From Desulfovibrionaceae bacterium (GTDB lineage Bacteria > Desulfobacterota > Desulfovibrionia > Desulfovibrionales > Desulfovibrionaceae): DNA of 64,000 nucleotides. Position numbers and translations under genes: made by a program. Below are positions 48,324-57,531 of the stretch, in pieces (the stretch's first letter is position 1; each line of letters starts with the position of its first letter). The stretch is from assembly GCA_015709205.1 (NCBI GenBank), contig JACCQO010000012.1, positions 31,083 to 95,082 on the forward strand. The letters are read 5' to 3'. The notes beneath the pieces are model-generated. The model had not been told where the DNA came from. It did not search any database and saw only the letters and a program-made list of their open reading frames with translations.

Positions 48324-49003
48324 TGGACGTGGCATCCCTGCTGGCCAACAGCGGCGCCTATCTGGCGCGCGGCGGCTGGATCATGGTGCTCATCCTCGGG
48401 CTGTCCTTGTGGATGTGGCTGCTCATCGGCAGGCAATGGCATCTGCTGCGCAGCAACAGCTCGCTGGAAAAGGGCGTGGGCGAGTGCCTGCGCCACGCCG
48501 GGGAGCCCGGCTTCGCGGCGGCGCCCTGGCAGCTTCAGTTGCTCGAAGCCGCCGAGGCCGCCCGGAGTCTGCGCGCGCGCATGCGCAAGCGCTATCTGGA
48601 GGCCCAGACCGCCAGCGTGTCCCTGAGCTTCCAGCGCCACACGGGGACCATCCTCATGCTGGCGGGCGCCGCGCCGCTGCTCGGCCTCCTTGGGACGGTG
48701 ACGGGCATGATCGACACCTTCGACATCATCGCCGTCCACGGCACGGGCAACGCCCGGGGCTTGGCCTCGGGCATCTCCGTGGCGCTGGTCACCACCCAGG
48801 CCGGGCTGGTGACCTCCGTGCCGGGGTTGGCGCTGGGGCTTTTTTTGCGGCGGCGCGCGGCCCGTGCCAGCGAGCGGGTGGTCCGCTTCACCCATGGGCT
48901 CATGCTGGCGGGGGGCGAGAGGCCGGGGCGGAGGGCCCGCGTTTTTTCCGCGGCCGCGAAAGCCCGTTCGGCCACCGCGAAATCCAGCGAGGAGGAGGCA
49001 TGA
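48323..49003 (+). CDS. exbB: ExbB biopolymer transport protein
   Basis: This 226-aa inner-membrane protein is a standard ExbB/TolQ member. The first helix is ARGGWIMVLILGLSLWMWLL, and the conserved APLLGLLGTVTGMIDTF segment holds the proton-path helix, with SGISVALVTTQAGLVTSVPGLALGLFL as the third helix. The C-terminal tail is basic and Ser/Ala-rich. It follows the larger ExbB fusion with TGATG overlap and overlaps exbD by 4 bp. Having both a fused and a plain ExbB in one operon is characteristic of TonB2-type loci. Confidence 0.92.
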   Translation: MDVASLLANSGAYLARGGWIMVLILGLSLWMWLLIGRQWHLLRSNSSLEKGVGECLRHAGEPGFAAAPWQLQLLEAAEAARSLRARMRKRYLEAQTASVSLSFQRHTGTILMLAGAAPLLGLLGTVTGMIDTFDIIAVHGTGNARGLASGISVALVTTQAGLVTSVPGLALGLFLRRRAARASERVVRFTHGLMLAGGERPGRRARVFSAAAKARSATAKSSEEEA

Positions 49004-49413
49004 ATTCCATCCGCTACAGCCGGGCGCGGCGCTCGGGCGGCTCGGACATCAACATGGCGCCGCTCATCGACATGATCTTCATTCTGCTCATCTTCTTCCT
49101 GGTGACCACGAGTTTCACCAAGGAGTCGGGCGTGGACGTGGAGCGGCCCGTGGCCGCTTCGGCCCAGACCAAGGAGCAGACCAACATGGTCATCGGCATC
49201 GACAAGGACGGCCTGGTGCACATCGAAAACCGCGTGGTGGACGTGCGCGCGGTACGCGCGGTGATGGAGCGCTTCCTGGCCGAAATTCCCGAGGGCTCGG
49301 TGGTCATCGCCGCCGACCGGGCCAGCATCACCGGCGTGGTCATTTCCGTGCTCGACGCCTGTCGCATGGCCGGGGTCAAGCACGTCAGCGTGGCCGCTCG
49401 CCGGCCGTCGTAG
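49000..49413 (+). CDS. exbD: ExbD biopolymer transport protein
   Basis: This 137-aa protein has the standard ExbD layout: a short basic cytoplasmic N-terminus, one membrane helix (MAPLIDMIFILLIFFLVTTS) with the proton-binding Asp in PLIDMIF, and a periplasmic domain ending in KHVSVAARRP. GGAGGAGG lies directly upstream. It forms the ion-driven motor with ExbB and TonB and overlaps exbB by 4 bp. Confidence 0.95.
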   Translation: MNSIRYSRARRSGGSDINMAPLIDMIFILLIFFLVTTSFTKESGVDVERPVAASAQTKEQTNMVIGIDKDGLVHIENRVVDVRAVRAVMERFLAEIPEGSVVIAADRASITGVVISVLDACRMAGVKHVSVAARRPS

Positions 49414-49431
49414 CCGGAGGAGGGAATCCGC

Positions 49432-50124
49432 ATGAGCGCATGTGCCTGTTGCCTGGCCTCGCCCCTGCCGCGTTCGCGCGTCTGGAGCTGGACCTGCGGG
49501 GTGCTTCTGGCCCTGGTCATCAACGCGGTGCTGTTTTTGGGCATTCCGTGGCTGACCGAGCGGGACGACGCCACGGCCGAGCGGGAATACGAGGGCGCCG
49601 TGCTGCTGGCGGCCAGCCCCGAGCCACCGGCGGAGGTGGAGCCCGAGCGGCCTCGGCCCGAGCGGGAGCTGCCGCCGCAGTTGCCCGACCTGGCCTCGCC
49701 GCCCACGCCCCAAACTCCCCAACCCCCGGAAACCGTGCGGTTCGAACTGGCCCTGGACACGCCGACGCTCAACGGGGCCACGATGGTGGCGCCCCTGGTC
49801 GAGGCGCCTCCGGCGCCGCCCCTGTCCGGGCCACGGCTGTTCGAGGTCGGCGAGGTGGATACGGCGCCCCGCGTTCTGCGCGGCGCTCCGCCCAGCTATC
49901 CCTTCCACGCCCGGCGCCAGGGCATCGCCGGTCGGGTGGTGGCCCGTTTCCTGGTGGATGCCAAGGGGGGCGTCAGCCAGATTTCCATCGTGGAGGCCAC
50001 GCCCAGGGGCGTGTTCGACGCCAGCGTGCTTCAGGCCGTGGCCCGCTGGCGCTTCAGCCCCGGCATGCTGGAGGGCGTTCCCGTGAACACCTGGGTCGTG
50101 GCGCCCTTCGAGTTCAAGCTGTGA
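49432..50124 (+). CDS. tonB: TonB energy-transducing protein
   Basis: This 230-aa protein has an N-terminal Cys-rich stretch, an inner-membrane anchor (~18-40; WTCGVLLALVINAVLFLG), a Glu/Pro-rich periplasm-spanning linker (~60-110) and a C-terminal TonB domain (~150-230) with SYPFHARRQGIAGRVVARFLVDAKGG, VFDASVLQAVARWRFSP and the terminal PFEFKL. It contacts the TonB box of outer-membrane receptors. It overlaps the downstream TPR gene by 4 bp. The short linker suggests either a narrow periplasm or cooperation with the DUF3450 and TPR partners. Confidence 0.93.
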   Translation: MSACACCLASPLPRSRVWSWTCGVLLALVINAVLFLGIPWLTERDDATAEREYEGAVLLAASPEPPAEVEPERPRPERELPPQLPDLASPPTPQTPQPPETVRFELALDTPTLNGATMVAPLVEAPPAPPLSGPRLFEVGEVDTAPRVLRGAPPSYPFHARRQGIAGRVVARFLVDAKGGVSQISIVEATPRGVFDASVLQAVARWRFSPGMLEGVPVNTWVVAPFEFKL

Positions 50125-51374
50125 GCGCGCGGTCGTCCTTTGGAACCGTCCGGGCCGTGGCCCTGGGGCTCGCCCTGCTGGCCGGGCTCTGGAACGGCGG
50201 GGCGGCCCTGGCCGCCGGGCCGGAGCTGCCCCCCCGCGCCCACAAGGCGTTGTATGCGGCGCAGCGGGCGGCCGACGCCGGGGAGGACGCCCGGGCCGTG
50301 GAGATTTTGGACGCCTACCGCGAGGAGGCCTCGGCCTCCGGCGAAAAGGTCCCGGCCCTGGTGCACTTGGTGCGGGGCGCGGCGCAATACCGCCTGGGGC
50401 GGATGCAAGCCGCCGCCCAGACCTTTGCCCAGGCCGTCCGGCTGAAGCCGGGCGACCCCGACGCCCGTCTCAACCTGGGGTTGGCCCTGTGGGCGGCCGA
50501 GAAGCCCGGCCCCGCGGGTGAGGCCTTCGAGGCGGCCTTTGATCTCTATCGCAAGCGGGGCGGCGTTCGGCCCGAGCTGCTGTATCAGGCCGCCGCGGGC
50601 CACTATCAGGCCGGGGCCACGGCCCGGGCGCGTGCGGCCCTGAAGGCCCTGTGGGACCTGAACCCGAAGGAAACCCAGGATGCCTGGCACCGCCTGTGGA
50701 TCCAGGTGCTGTGCGACGGCGAGGAATGGAGGGCGGCGGAGCGGGCCATCGCCGGGCGTCTGGAGGTTCGGCGCGCCGAGCGCGGGCTGTGGAGGCTGCT
50801 GGCCCAGGTGCGCGCCAACGACGGACGCTACGCCGAGGCGGCCAGCGCCCTGGAGGTCGCCGATGTCCTGGAACCCCTGGACCGGCGCGATCTGCTTTTC
50901 CTGGCGGACGTGCACGCGGCGGCGGGCGCGCCCCTGCGCGCGGCGGCGCTGCTGGAGCGGGCGGTGGCACGGGACGATGCGCCGGACCTGCACGACCGGC
51001 TGGCCCGGCTGCTGGCGCTGGGCCGTCGTCCGGCCGAAGCCCTGGCCCACGCGCGCAAGGCCCTGGCCCTGGCCCCGAGCCGGGACCGGGTGTTGGCCGT
51101 GGGGCAGCTGCTGAGCGTTTCGGGCGACCGCGCGGCCCTGGAGGCCCTGTGCCGCGAGCATGCGCGAAACGACGCGGAGTCCGGCGAGCTGCTGCTGCTC
51201 GCGGCGGTGTCGGCCATCCAGGCCCGGGCCTGGGGCGAAGCCCGAGGCCTGCTGGGCCGGGCCGCCGACGATCCCAAGGTGCGCCCCCGGGCCGTCGCCT
51301 GGCGCGCGGTCCTCGACGACCTGGAGAGCGTCCAGCGCGAGGCCCAGGCCGCTGCGCAGGGCTCTCCCTCCTGA
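50121..51374 (+). CDS. Exported TPR protein of the Ton operon
   Basis: This 417-aa protein starts at a GTG overlapping the tonB stop. A signal peptide (~1-32; VRAVALGLALLAGLWNGG, then ALA) precedes about ten TPR-like helix pairs, recognisable by motifs such as YRLGRMQAAAQTFAQAVRLKPGDPDARLNLGLALW and YAEAASALEVADVLEP. It should lie in the periplasm. TPR proteins are regular partners in TonB2-type operons and may link the TonB complex to the receptor or to DUF3450. It is the last gene before a hairpin at 51407. Confidence 0.85.
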   Translation: MSARSSFGTVRAVALGLALLAGLWNGGAALAAGPELPPRAHKALYAAQRAADAGEDARAVEILDAYREEASASGEKVPALVHLVRGAAQYRLGRMQAAAQTFAQAVRLKPGDPDARLNLGLALWAAEKPGPAGEAFEAAFDLYRKRGGVRPELLYQAAAGHYQAGATARARAALKALWDLNPKETQDAWHRLWIQVLCDGEEWRAAERAIAGRLEVRRAERGLWRLLAQVRANDGRYAEAASALEVADVLEPLDRRDLLFLADVHAAAGAPLRAAALLERAVARDDAPDLHDRLARLLALGRRPAEALAHARKALALAPSRDRVLAVGQLLSVSGDRAALEALCREHARNDAESGELLLLAAVSAIQARAWGEARGLLGRAADDPKVRPRAVAWRAVLDDLESVQREAQAAAQGSPS

Positions 51375-51406
51375 GCGCGTCGCCGGGCCGGCGGTGCGGC
51401 GAAAGT

Positions 51407-51438
51407 CGAAGGCCGGTCCCGGGCGGGGCTGGCCTTCG
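51407..51438. terminator. Hairpin between convergent operons
   Basis: CGAAGGCC (51407-51414) pairs with GGCCTTCG (51431-51438) across a GC-rich loop. There is no T-tract. It lies between the Ton operon and the convergent signalling operon. Confidence 0.5.
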
Positions 51439-51530
51439 GCCGTGATGGGGCGGGGCTGCGCTGCGCGCCCGTTTCGTTTCCGGACCGGCCCCGGCGTTTC
51501 CCCTCCAGCCCCGCACGCCGCCTCCGCCGC

Positions 51531-52439
51531 CTAGCGGCGGGCGGTGAGGCCCAGGTAGATGGCGGCGAGGGTGATGGCGGCGCCCAGGGCCCCGAGGGGG
51601 CCGGTGGGGCGCTGGAAGATGAGGATGTCCCAGACGAAGGCCAGGGTGGGTTGGATGAGCATGACGAGTCCGGCCATGGAGGCGGGCAGTCGGGGCAGTC
51701 CCTTGGAGATGAGCACCCAGCCCAGGGCCTGCGGGCCGAGGCCGTAGAGGGCCATGAGGCCGAGCGCTTCGGGGTCGCGGATGACGAAGGATTTCCCGGT
51801 GGCGGCGGATTCGGCCATGGTCAGGACCATGACGCCCACGCAGAGCCAGGCGATGTTCGTGGCGGCCGGGAGTTTTCCGGCCACGGACTGGCTGCGGCGC
51901 AGGGTGAGGATGTAGCCGGTGTACCACACGGCGGTGAGCAGGCCGAGGGTGACGCCCGTGGCGGTGTCCGGCGGCAGGTTGGAGGGGTCTTCGCCGAGCA
52001 GCAGCCAGAGGCCGAGCACGGCCAGGGGCATGGAGGCGAACAGGCGCACGGAGCCGGGCTCGCGGAGCAGGAACACGCCCCACAGGGCCAGGAAGAAGAC
52101 CTGGAAGTTGGCCAGGATGGTGGCGAGCCCCGGGCCCACGTACAGGATGGAGGTGTGCCAGCACTCCAGGTCCAGGGTGAAGAAGACGGCGAGGGTGGCG
52201 GTGGTCAGCAGGGTGGAGCGCAGGTGTTTGCGGTCCGGGGTCAGGCGGCGGCGGGTGCCCAGCACGTAGAGGATCAGGAACAGGGCGCCGAAGGCCATGC
52301 GGTGGAAGGTGGCCTGGGTGCCGCTCACGCCCGCGAGCTTCACGAGGACGGCGGAGAAACTGATCATGACCGCGCCGGCGAGCACGAGGAGGAAGCCCTT
52401 GCGATCCGGGCCGGTACGGGAGAGGAACGGCGCGTTCAT
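51531..52439 (-). CDS. EamA/DMT-family transporter
   Basis: This 302-aa inner-membrane protein has about ten helices in the EamA duplicated pattern (VMISFSAVLVKLAGV early in the first half; LMALYGLGPQALGWVLISKGL and AGLVMLIQPTLAFVWDIL in the second). The start at 52439 is preceded by AAGGAACC. Drug/metabolite transporters of this family export amino acids or other metabolites. It is the last gene of the minus-strand signalling unit, 66 bp after the HD-GYP gene, so it may be co-expressed with it. Its substrate is unknown. Confidence 0.88.
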   Translation of the reverse strand: MNAPFLSRTGPDRKGFLLVLAGAVMISFSAVLVKLAGVSGTQATFHRMAFGALFLILYVLGTRRRLTPDRKHLRSTLLTTATLAVFFTLDLECWHTSILYVGPGLATILANFQVFFLALWGVFLLREPGSVRLFASMPLAVLGLWLLLGEDPSNLPPDTATGVTLGLLTAVWYTGYILTLRRSQSVAGKLPAATNIAWLCVGVMVLTMAESAATGKSFVIRDPEALGLMALYGLGPQALGWVLISKGLPRLPASMAGLVMLIQPTLAFVWDILIFQRPTGPLGALGAAITLAAIYLGLTARR

Positions 52440-52505
52440 GCCCTGGTTCCTTTGGAAAAAGCCACTGATAGTCCCGCGGTTGCGGAAAGGCAAGCGCGGG
52501 CGGGC

Positions 52506-54275
52506 CTAGAGGGTGTGATCCAGCGGCAGGGTGGTCGGCAGTCCGGTCTGGGAGAGGGTGGTCTCGATGGCGCTGATGTTGTCGATGAAGACCTGGACGA
52601 AGCGGTGGTCGAGCTTGCCCAGGCGCACTTCCTCGCGCAGGATGTTCAGGGCCATGTTCTGCGGCAGGGCCTTCTTGTAGTGCCGGTCGCGGCGCAGGGA
52701 GTCGTAGATGTCCACGATGGCCAGCAGGCGGGCCTGGAGGATGACGTCCTCGCCCATGATGCCGTTGGGGTAGCCCGAGCCGTCGAGGCGTTCGTGGTGC
52801 TGGAGCACGGCCTCGAGCAGGTTGGGGAAGTGGCTGGTGAAGGGGATGGACTTGAGGATGCGGTGGCTTTCGGTCGGGTGGCGCTTGATTTCCAGCCATT
52901 CCTCGGGCGTGAGATTGCCGCGCGGAGTGAGCATGCGGTCGCGTTCTTCCTCCATGAGCACGGGCACCACGCGTTCGCCCACGCGCACGCGTTTCTGGGC
53001 CAGTTCGTGGATGAAGGCCACGTCCTCCTCGCTCAGGTCGTAGGCGGTGTTCAGGCGCGTCAGCCGGTCCATGAGCGGCTCCCAGTCGGTCTGGTGCATC
53101 TCGCTCCACATGCTCAGGCGCAGGCCCACGAGCTCCAGGTAGCGCTCCGGCAGGCGCGAACCCTTGGTGAGCACTTCCTCGCGCACGCCGATCTTGCCCA
53201 CGTCGTGCAGCAGCCCGGCGAAGAAGATCTCGCGCAGTTCGGCTTCGGAGAAGTAGAGGGCGGAGAGCGCGCCGTTGGCCGAGTTCACGGCGCGGGCCAG
53301 CCCCATGGCGTAGCGCGCCACGCGGTGCGAGTGGCCGGCGGTCAGGCTGTCCCGGGAGTCGATGGCCGTGGCCATGGACTGCACCAGGGCGGTGAGCATC
53401 TGCTGCACCTGTTCGAAGTGCTGGGCGTTGGCCAGGGCGGTGGCGGCGGCCGAAGCCAGGGTCTCGGTGCGCTTGAGGTGCGCGGCCTTGAAGCCCGGGC
53501 CGGGGTGGGAGGAGCCGAGCACCAGCGCGCCGAGCGGGGTGCCCGAGGAGAGTAGGGGCACGACCATGAGCTGGGCCAGGGCCGGGAGCTCCGCGTTCCA
53601 GCGTTCGTCCTCTTCCAGGTTGTTGACGATCTCGCCCTGGGAGCGGGTGCGCACCACGCTGTCGTAGAGGTCGCCCCCGGCCACGCGCAGGAAGTCCTCA
53701 CGGCTCAAGGGGCCATAGGTAGCCAGGCACTTGTGCCGTCCCCTGCCGTTGCCGCCGCCGTGCAGGAACACCGCGCCGCAGTCCGTGGGCAGGGCCGACT
53801 GCTCGCATTCGGCCAGAAAAGAGTGCACCACGTCCATGAGCTTGATGGAACTGTTCAGGTTGACGGTGGCGCGTTGCAGCAGGGCCAGTTCGCGGTACTG
53901 CTCCAGGGTCTCCTCGCCCAGGCAGCGGCGGCCGAATTCGCGGAGCACGATTTCGTCCAGGCCGCTGCCGAGCATGGCCAGGACGGCGGCGGCGCGGGAG
54001 GCGTCGAGGCTGCCTGGGGCGGCGTCCGCACTGGGGCCGACCACGAGATGCCCCAGGTGCGCGCCCTCCACGGCGAGTTCGCGGCAGAGGTGCCCGTCGC
54101 CGGGCACCGCGGGCAGGGCGGCGGGGTCCAGCTCCGCCGAGGGGGTGCCCGCGGCGGCCAGGATGCGGTCCGGCGCGCACACGGCCACGTAGGCCCCGGG
54201 CCCCAGCAGGGGCAGGGCTGTTTCCAGGTGCGGCTGCAGGAAACGCGGCTTGAGAAGTTTCTTCAGGCGGATCAT
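52506..54275 (-). CDS. GAF-HD-GYP c-di-GMP phosphodiesterase
   Basis: This ~589-aa protein has an N-terminal region resembling a small ligand domain (~25-100), a GAF domain (~140-290; VVPLLSSGTPLGALVLGSS) and an HD-GYP domain (~300-560). The HD motif is H357-D358 in LLHDVGKIG, and QHHERLDGSGYP is the GYP region. An insert within the HD-GYP domain (LRLSMWSEMHQTDWEPLMDRLTRL) is unusual in length. It should hydrolyse c-di-GMP in response to GAF input. The start is uncertain (54275 or 54311). It lies 57 bp downstream of a single-domain receiver and, with it, forms the output side of the three-component system. Confidence 0.9.
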   Translation of the reverse strand: MIRLKKLLKPRFLQPHLETALPLLGPGAYVAVCAPDRILAAAGTPSAELDPAALPAVPGDGHLCRELAVEGAHLGHLVVGPSADAAPGSLDASRAAAVLAMLGSGLDEIVLREFGRRCLGEETLEQYRELALLQRATVNLNSSIKLMDVVHSFLAECEQSALPTDCGAVFLHGGGNGRGRHKCLATYGPLSREDFLRVAGGDLYDSVVRTRSQGEIVNNLEEDERWNAELPALAQLMVVPLLSSGTPLGALVLGSSHPGPGFKAAHLKRTETLASAAATALANAQHFEQVQQMLTALVQSMATAIDSRDSLTAGHSHRVARYAMGLARAVNSANGALSALYFSEAELREIFFAGLLHDVGKIGVREEVLTKGSRLPERYLELVGLRLSMWSEMHQTDWEPLMDRLTRLNTAYDLSEEDVAFIHELAQKRVRVGERVVPVLMEEERDRMLTPRGNLTPEEWLEIKRHPTESHRILKSIPFTSHFPNLLEAVLQHHERLDGSGYPNGIMGEDVILQARLLAIVDIYDSLRRDRHYKKALPQNMALNILREEVRLGKLDHRFVQVFIDNISAIETTLSQTGLPTTLPLDHTL

Positions 54276-54332
54276 GCGAATGCGGCTGATTCGGGGGCGG
54301 TCCGTCGGCAACGTCGGCGTCGGGTCCGGCGG

Positions 54333-54719
54333 CTAGTCCGAAAGGTGCAGCAGTTCCTTGGCCAGCGCCAGAACCTCGTCGGGGTCGAAGGGTTTGGTCA
54401 TGTAGTCGAAGGCGCCGATCTCCAGGCCCTTCTTGCGGTCGGCCTCCTGGCCCTTGGCCGTGAGCAGGACGATGACCGTGTCCTTGAGTTCGTCGTCGCT
54501 CTTGACCGTGCGGCAGACCTCGTAGCCGTTGAGCTTGGGCATCATGATGTCGAGAAAGACGACCTCGGGCCGTGCGGTGCGGATGGCCGCGAGCCCTTCC
54601 TCGCCGTCGGCGGCGGTGATGATCTCCACCTCGAATTCGTCCTCCAGTTCCTCAAGGGTCTGTGCCAGCAGGGACCGGATGTGCATTTCGTCTTCCACGA
54701 TGAGAATTTTTTTGGTCAT
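54333..54719 (-). CDS. Single-domain response regulator
   Basis: This 128-aa receiver has KKILIVEDEMHIR at its start, the phosphoacceptor Asp in VVFLDIMMPKLNGYEV and the Lys in YMTKPFDPDE. No output domain is attached. The start ATG at 54719 has GGGAGCG upstream; the longer frame is a by-product. It lies 52 bp downstream of the hybrid kinase and 57 bp upstream of the GAF-HD-GYP gene, so it probably carries the phosphoryl group from the kinase to an effector, perhaps by binding the HD-GYP protein. Confidence 0.92.
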   Translation of the reverse strand: MTKKILIVEDEMHIRSLLAQTLEELEDEFEVEIITAADGEEGLAAIRTARPEVVFLDIMMPKLNGYEVCRTVKSDDELKDTVIVLLTAKGQEADRKKGLEIGAFDYMTKPFDPDEVLALAKELLHLSD

Positions 54720-54771
54720 AGGAGATCGCTCCCTCGCAGGTTCGATTGCCGCGCCCGGCTCGGGCCCGTCG

Positions 54772-57531
54772 TCACAATTCGTCCGGGTCGTCGTCGTCGC
54801 CGAAACGGGTGATGTGTATTGCTCCAGTATTTCGGGCAAGGGCCTTCAGGTCAAGTGCTTTGGCGAGGTTTCCGGGCACCAGCGCCACGCCGTCGAACCC
54901 CTGGCGCAGTCGCTGCGCCAGCTCCGCGGGCGTCACAAGCTCCACGGATGCGTCTTTTCCGGCGCGGTCCCGCAGCGCGCCGGGGGCGTCCTCCTCCTGC
55001 TGCAGCAGGCGGCGCACGGCCGCGAGCAGCGTTTCCTCGTCGATGGGTTTTTCCACCACGGCGTCGGCCGGAATGTCCTCGTCCTCGCCCAGGATGGAGA
55101 CGACCAGGATGGGCGTGCGCGCCAAGTCCGGGTCCGCGCGCAGCCGCCGCGCCGTCTCCCGCCCGTCCAGCACGGGCATGAGCACGTCCAGGGTGATCAG
55201 GTCCGGGCGGAACTCCTTGGCCAGTTCCAGGGCCGCGGCCCCATCCGGCGCCGTAAGCACACGATACCCCGCGTCTTTCAGGACGTCCACCAGGAAGGCG
55301 CGGATCGCGGGCTCGTCGTCCACCACCAGCACCAGGGGACCGTCCTGTCCCGCCGCATCCTCCTTGAGGCGCTCGGCGGCCACGGCCGAGGCCCCGTCCA
55401 CGGGCATCTCGAAGCGGATGGTCGCGCCCCGGCCGAATTCGGATTCGGCCCAGATCACCCCGCCGTAGCGGCTGAGGATGTTGTGGCAGATGGACAGGCC
55501 CAGGCCGGTGCCCGCGGGCTTCTGCAGCAGGGTGTCGCCGCCCAGGGCCTGGTGGAACTTGTCGAAGACCTGGAGCAGTTCGTGGCGGCGGATGCCCGCG
55601 CCCGTGTCCGCGACCTCCACCTGCAGCCAGCCGTCGCGGTGGCAGGCGCGCAGGCGGATGCTGCCGCGCTGCGTGAACTTCACGGCGTTGCCGAGCAGGT
55701 TGACGAGCACCTGGAGGATGCGGTCCGCGTCCGCGCGCACGGGCGGCAGGTCCGCGGGCACCTCGGAGACGAGGCGCACCGAGGCCCCGCGCCTGGGCGA
55801 GACGCGCAGGGCGTCCACGGCCCGGGCCGCCACGTCGTGGAAGGAGAATTCCTCGTCGCGCCACTGCATGCGGCCGGACTCGATCCTGGCCAGGTCGAGC
55901 ACGTCGTTGATCAGCCGGGTCAGTCGTTCGCCCTCGTCGGAGATGACGTGCAGGTTTTCCAGGATGCGGTCGGCCTTGCGCCGGTCGTGGCGCGGCGGTG
56001 CGCCCGCGGCCTCGGGCAGGAAGCCGCCCCGGAAATCCTTGGCGATGAGCTTGGCGAAGCCCATGATCGAGGTCAGGGGGGTGCGCAGCTCGTGGGAGAC
56101 GGAGGAAAGGAAGGCGCTCTTCATGCGGTCGAGCTCCTGGAGCCGGTTGTTCATCTCCTCCAGCTTGCGCGCCTTGCGTTCCACGGCGCGGGTACGCAGC
56201 CGCACGATGCGCTCCAGGTCGGTGTTCAGGGTCTCCAGCTCGCCGCGGCGGCGCGCGTTCAGGTCGCGCAGGTCGCGCAGGCTGCGGATCATTTCGTTGA
56301 AGCGGCGGCAGAGGTAGCCGATTTCCCCGGGCGCGTCTTCGGGGGCGATGCGTTCCAGGTCTCCGCCCGCGACCGCGCGGCAGGTGGCGGTCAGCTCCCG
56401 CACGGGCTTGAGCATGGAGCGCAGGATCAGCGCCAGCGCGCCGCCGAGGATGACGATGGACATCAGCGAGGGCAGGAAGATGGAGCGGAAGAAGCGCGGC
56501 ACGCCCGCCTCCAGTTCGGACACGTAGGCCGTGGCGACCACGTACCAGCCGGTGGTCGGTTCCTGGGTGGCCCACATGATCTTGCCGTGCGTGAAGTGGC
56601 CCAGGTCGTCGGGCCGGTCCCAGTCGTAGCGCACGGTGTTCTCGCCCCATTCGCGCTGGGCCGTGGCCACGATCATCGCGCACATGTCCGTGTTCTTGCC
56701 CGGAACGGGGAGTTCCCTGAGATTGCGGTCCTCGATGTTCGGATGGGCGAGGACGTTGCAATCCTGGTCGGTGATGGTCATGTAGCCGCTTTTGGCGATG
56801 CCGATCTCCCGGATGCGCGCCTTGAGCTCGTTGAAGGAGGAGCGGTTGAGCTCGGCCAGGGCGGCCTCGATGGGCCCCATGGACATGCGCGAGCGGATCA
56901 GCAGGTCCCAGGGCGGGAAGTAGAGGCCGGAGACGAGCACGCCGTCCTGGTCCGCGCCATCGGGAAAGGTCGCCAGATAGACCGAGGCCGCGCCGTCCAG
57001 GGTGCGGGCCCGGCGCAGCAATTCGCCGTACACGGGCAGCCCTTCGCGGTCCAGGTAGGCGGTCATGTTCCGGCCGATCATGGCCGCCCGGGCGTGGGCC
57101 ACCACGGTGAGCCCGGCGTCCAGCACCGAGGGCGGCACCGGGCTCAGGGCCGCGAGTTCGCTCAGGCGGGCGAAGGCCTGCTCGCGCGCCCGGTGCGGCG
57201 AAAGCGCGCCGGAGATTTCGCGCGCGCGGTAGGCCTGGAGCTCGGCCAGGGCGTGGCGGTTGGCCAGATCCAGCAGCCCGCGCGCGTTGGCCAGCTCCAT
57301 GTTGTGGACCTCCTCCATGGACATCCGGGAGCGGGCGATGAGGTCGATGGTGTTGCGCAGCAGCACGAGGGTGGCGTGGTCCTGGATGCCGCTGACCAGG
57401 GAGCTGCCCACCCAGATGGACACGGCCAGCGCCCCGGCGGCCGTGAGCACGGACATGACCAGCGTGGCGGCGACGAGCCGCCAGAAGGTGGACTGGTGCA
57501 GGGCGAGGTGGTCCGCGTTCGCCCGGGTCAT
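54772..57531 (-). CDS. Cache-type hybrid sensor histidine kinase
   Basis: This 919-aa kinase has a first membrane helix (~18-40), a large periplasmic double-Cache-like sensor (~41-348), a second helix (~350-372), HAMP (~373-425) and a coiled coil. HisKA has H480 in [11 protein letters not shown], the HATPase domain has DTGAGIR and GTGLGLSI, and the receiver has D782 in TLDVLMPVLDG. After the receiver a further ~70 residues (GVALVPGNLAKALDLKALARN) form an unassigned C-terminal domain. Its start overlaps the stop of the periplasmic binding protein gene (ATGA), which suggests the binding protein presents ligand to the Cache sensor. Confidence 0.93.
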   Translation of the reverse strand: MTRANADHLALHQSTFWRLVAATLVMSVLTAAGALAVSIWVGSSLVSGIQDHATLVLLRNTIDLIARSRMSMEEVHNMELANARGLLDLANRHALAELQAYRAREISGALSPHRAREQAFARLSELAALSPVPPSVLDAGLTVVAHARAAMIGRNMTAYLDREGLPVYGELLRRARTLDGAASVYLATFPDGADQDGVLVSGLYFPPWDLLIRSRMSMGPIEAALAELNRSSFNELKARIREIGIAKSGYMTITDQDCNVLAHPNIEDRNLRELPVPGKNTDMCAMIVATAQREWGENTVRYDWDRPDDLGHFTHGKIMWATQEPTTGWYVVATAYVSELEAGVPRFFRSIFLPSLMSIVILGGALALILRSMLKPVRELTATCRAVAGGDLERIAPEDAPGEIGYLCRRFNEMIRSLRDLRDLNARRRGELETLNTDLERIVRLRTRAVERKARKLEEMNNRLQELDRMKSAFLSSVSHELRTPLTSIMGFAKLIAKDFRGGFLPEAAGAPPRHDRRKADRILENLHVISDEGERLTRLINDVLDLARIESGRMQWRDEEFSFHDVAARAVDALRVSPRRGASVRLVSEVPADLPPVRADADRILQVLVNLLGNAVKFTQRGSIRLRACHRDGWLQVEVADTGAGIRRHELLQVFDKFHQALGGDTLLQKPAGTGLGLSICHNILSRYGGVIWAESEFGRGATIRFEMPVDGASAVAAERLKEDAAGQDGPLVLVVDDEPAIRAFLVDVLKDAGYRVLTAPDGAAALELAKEFRPDLITLDVLMPVLDGRETARRLRADPDLARTPILVVSILGEDEDIPADAVVEKPIDEETLLAAVRRLLQQEEDAPGALRDRAGKDASVELVTPAELAQRLRQGFDGVALVPGNLAKALDLKALARNTGAIHITRFGDDDDPDEL

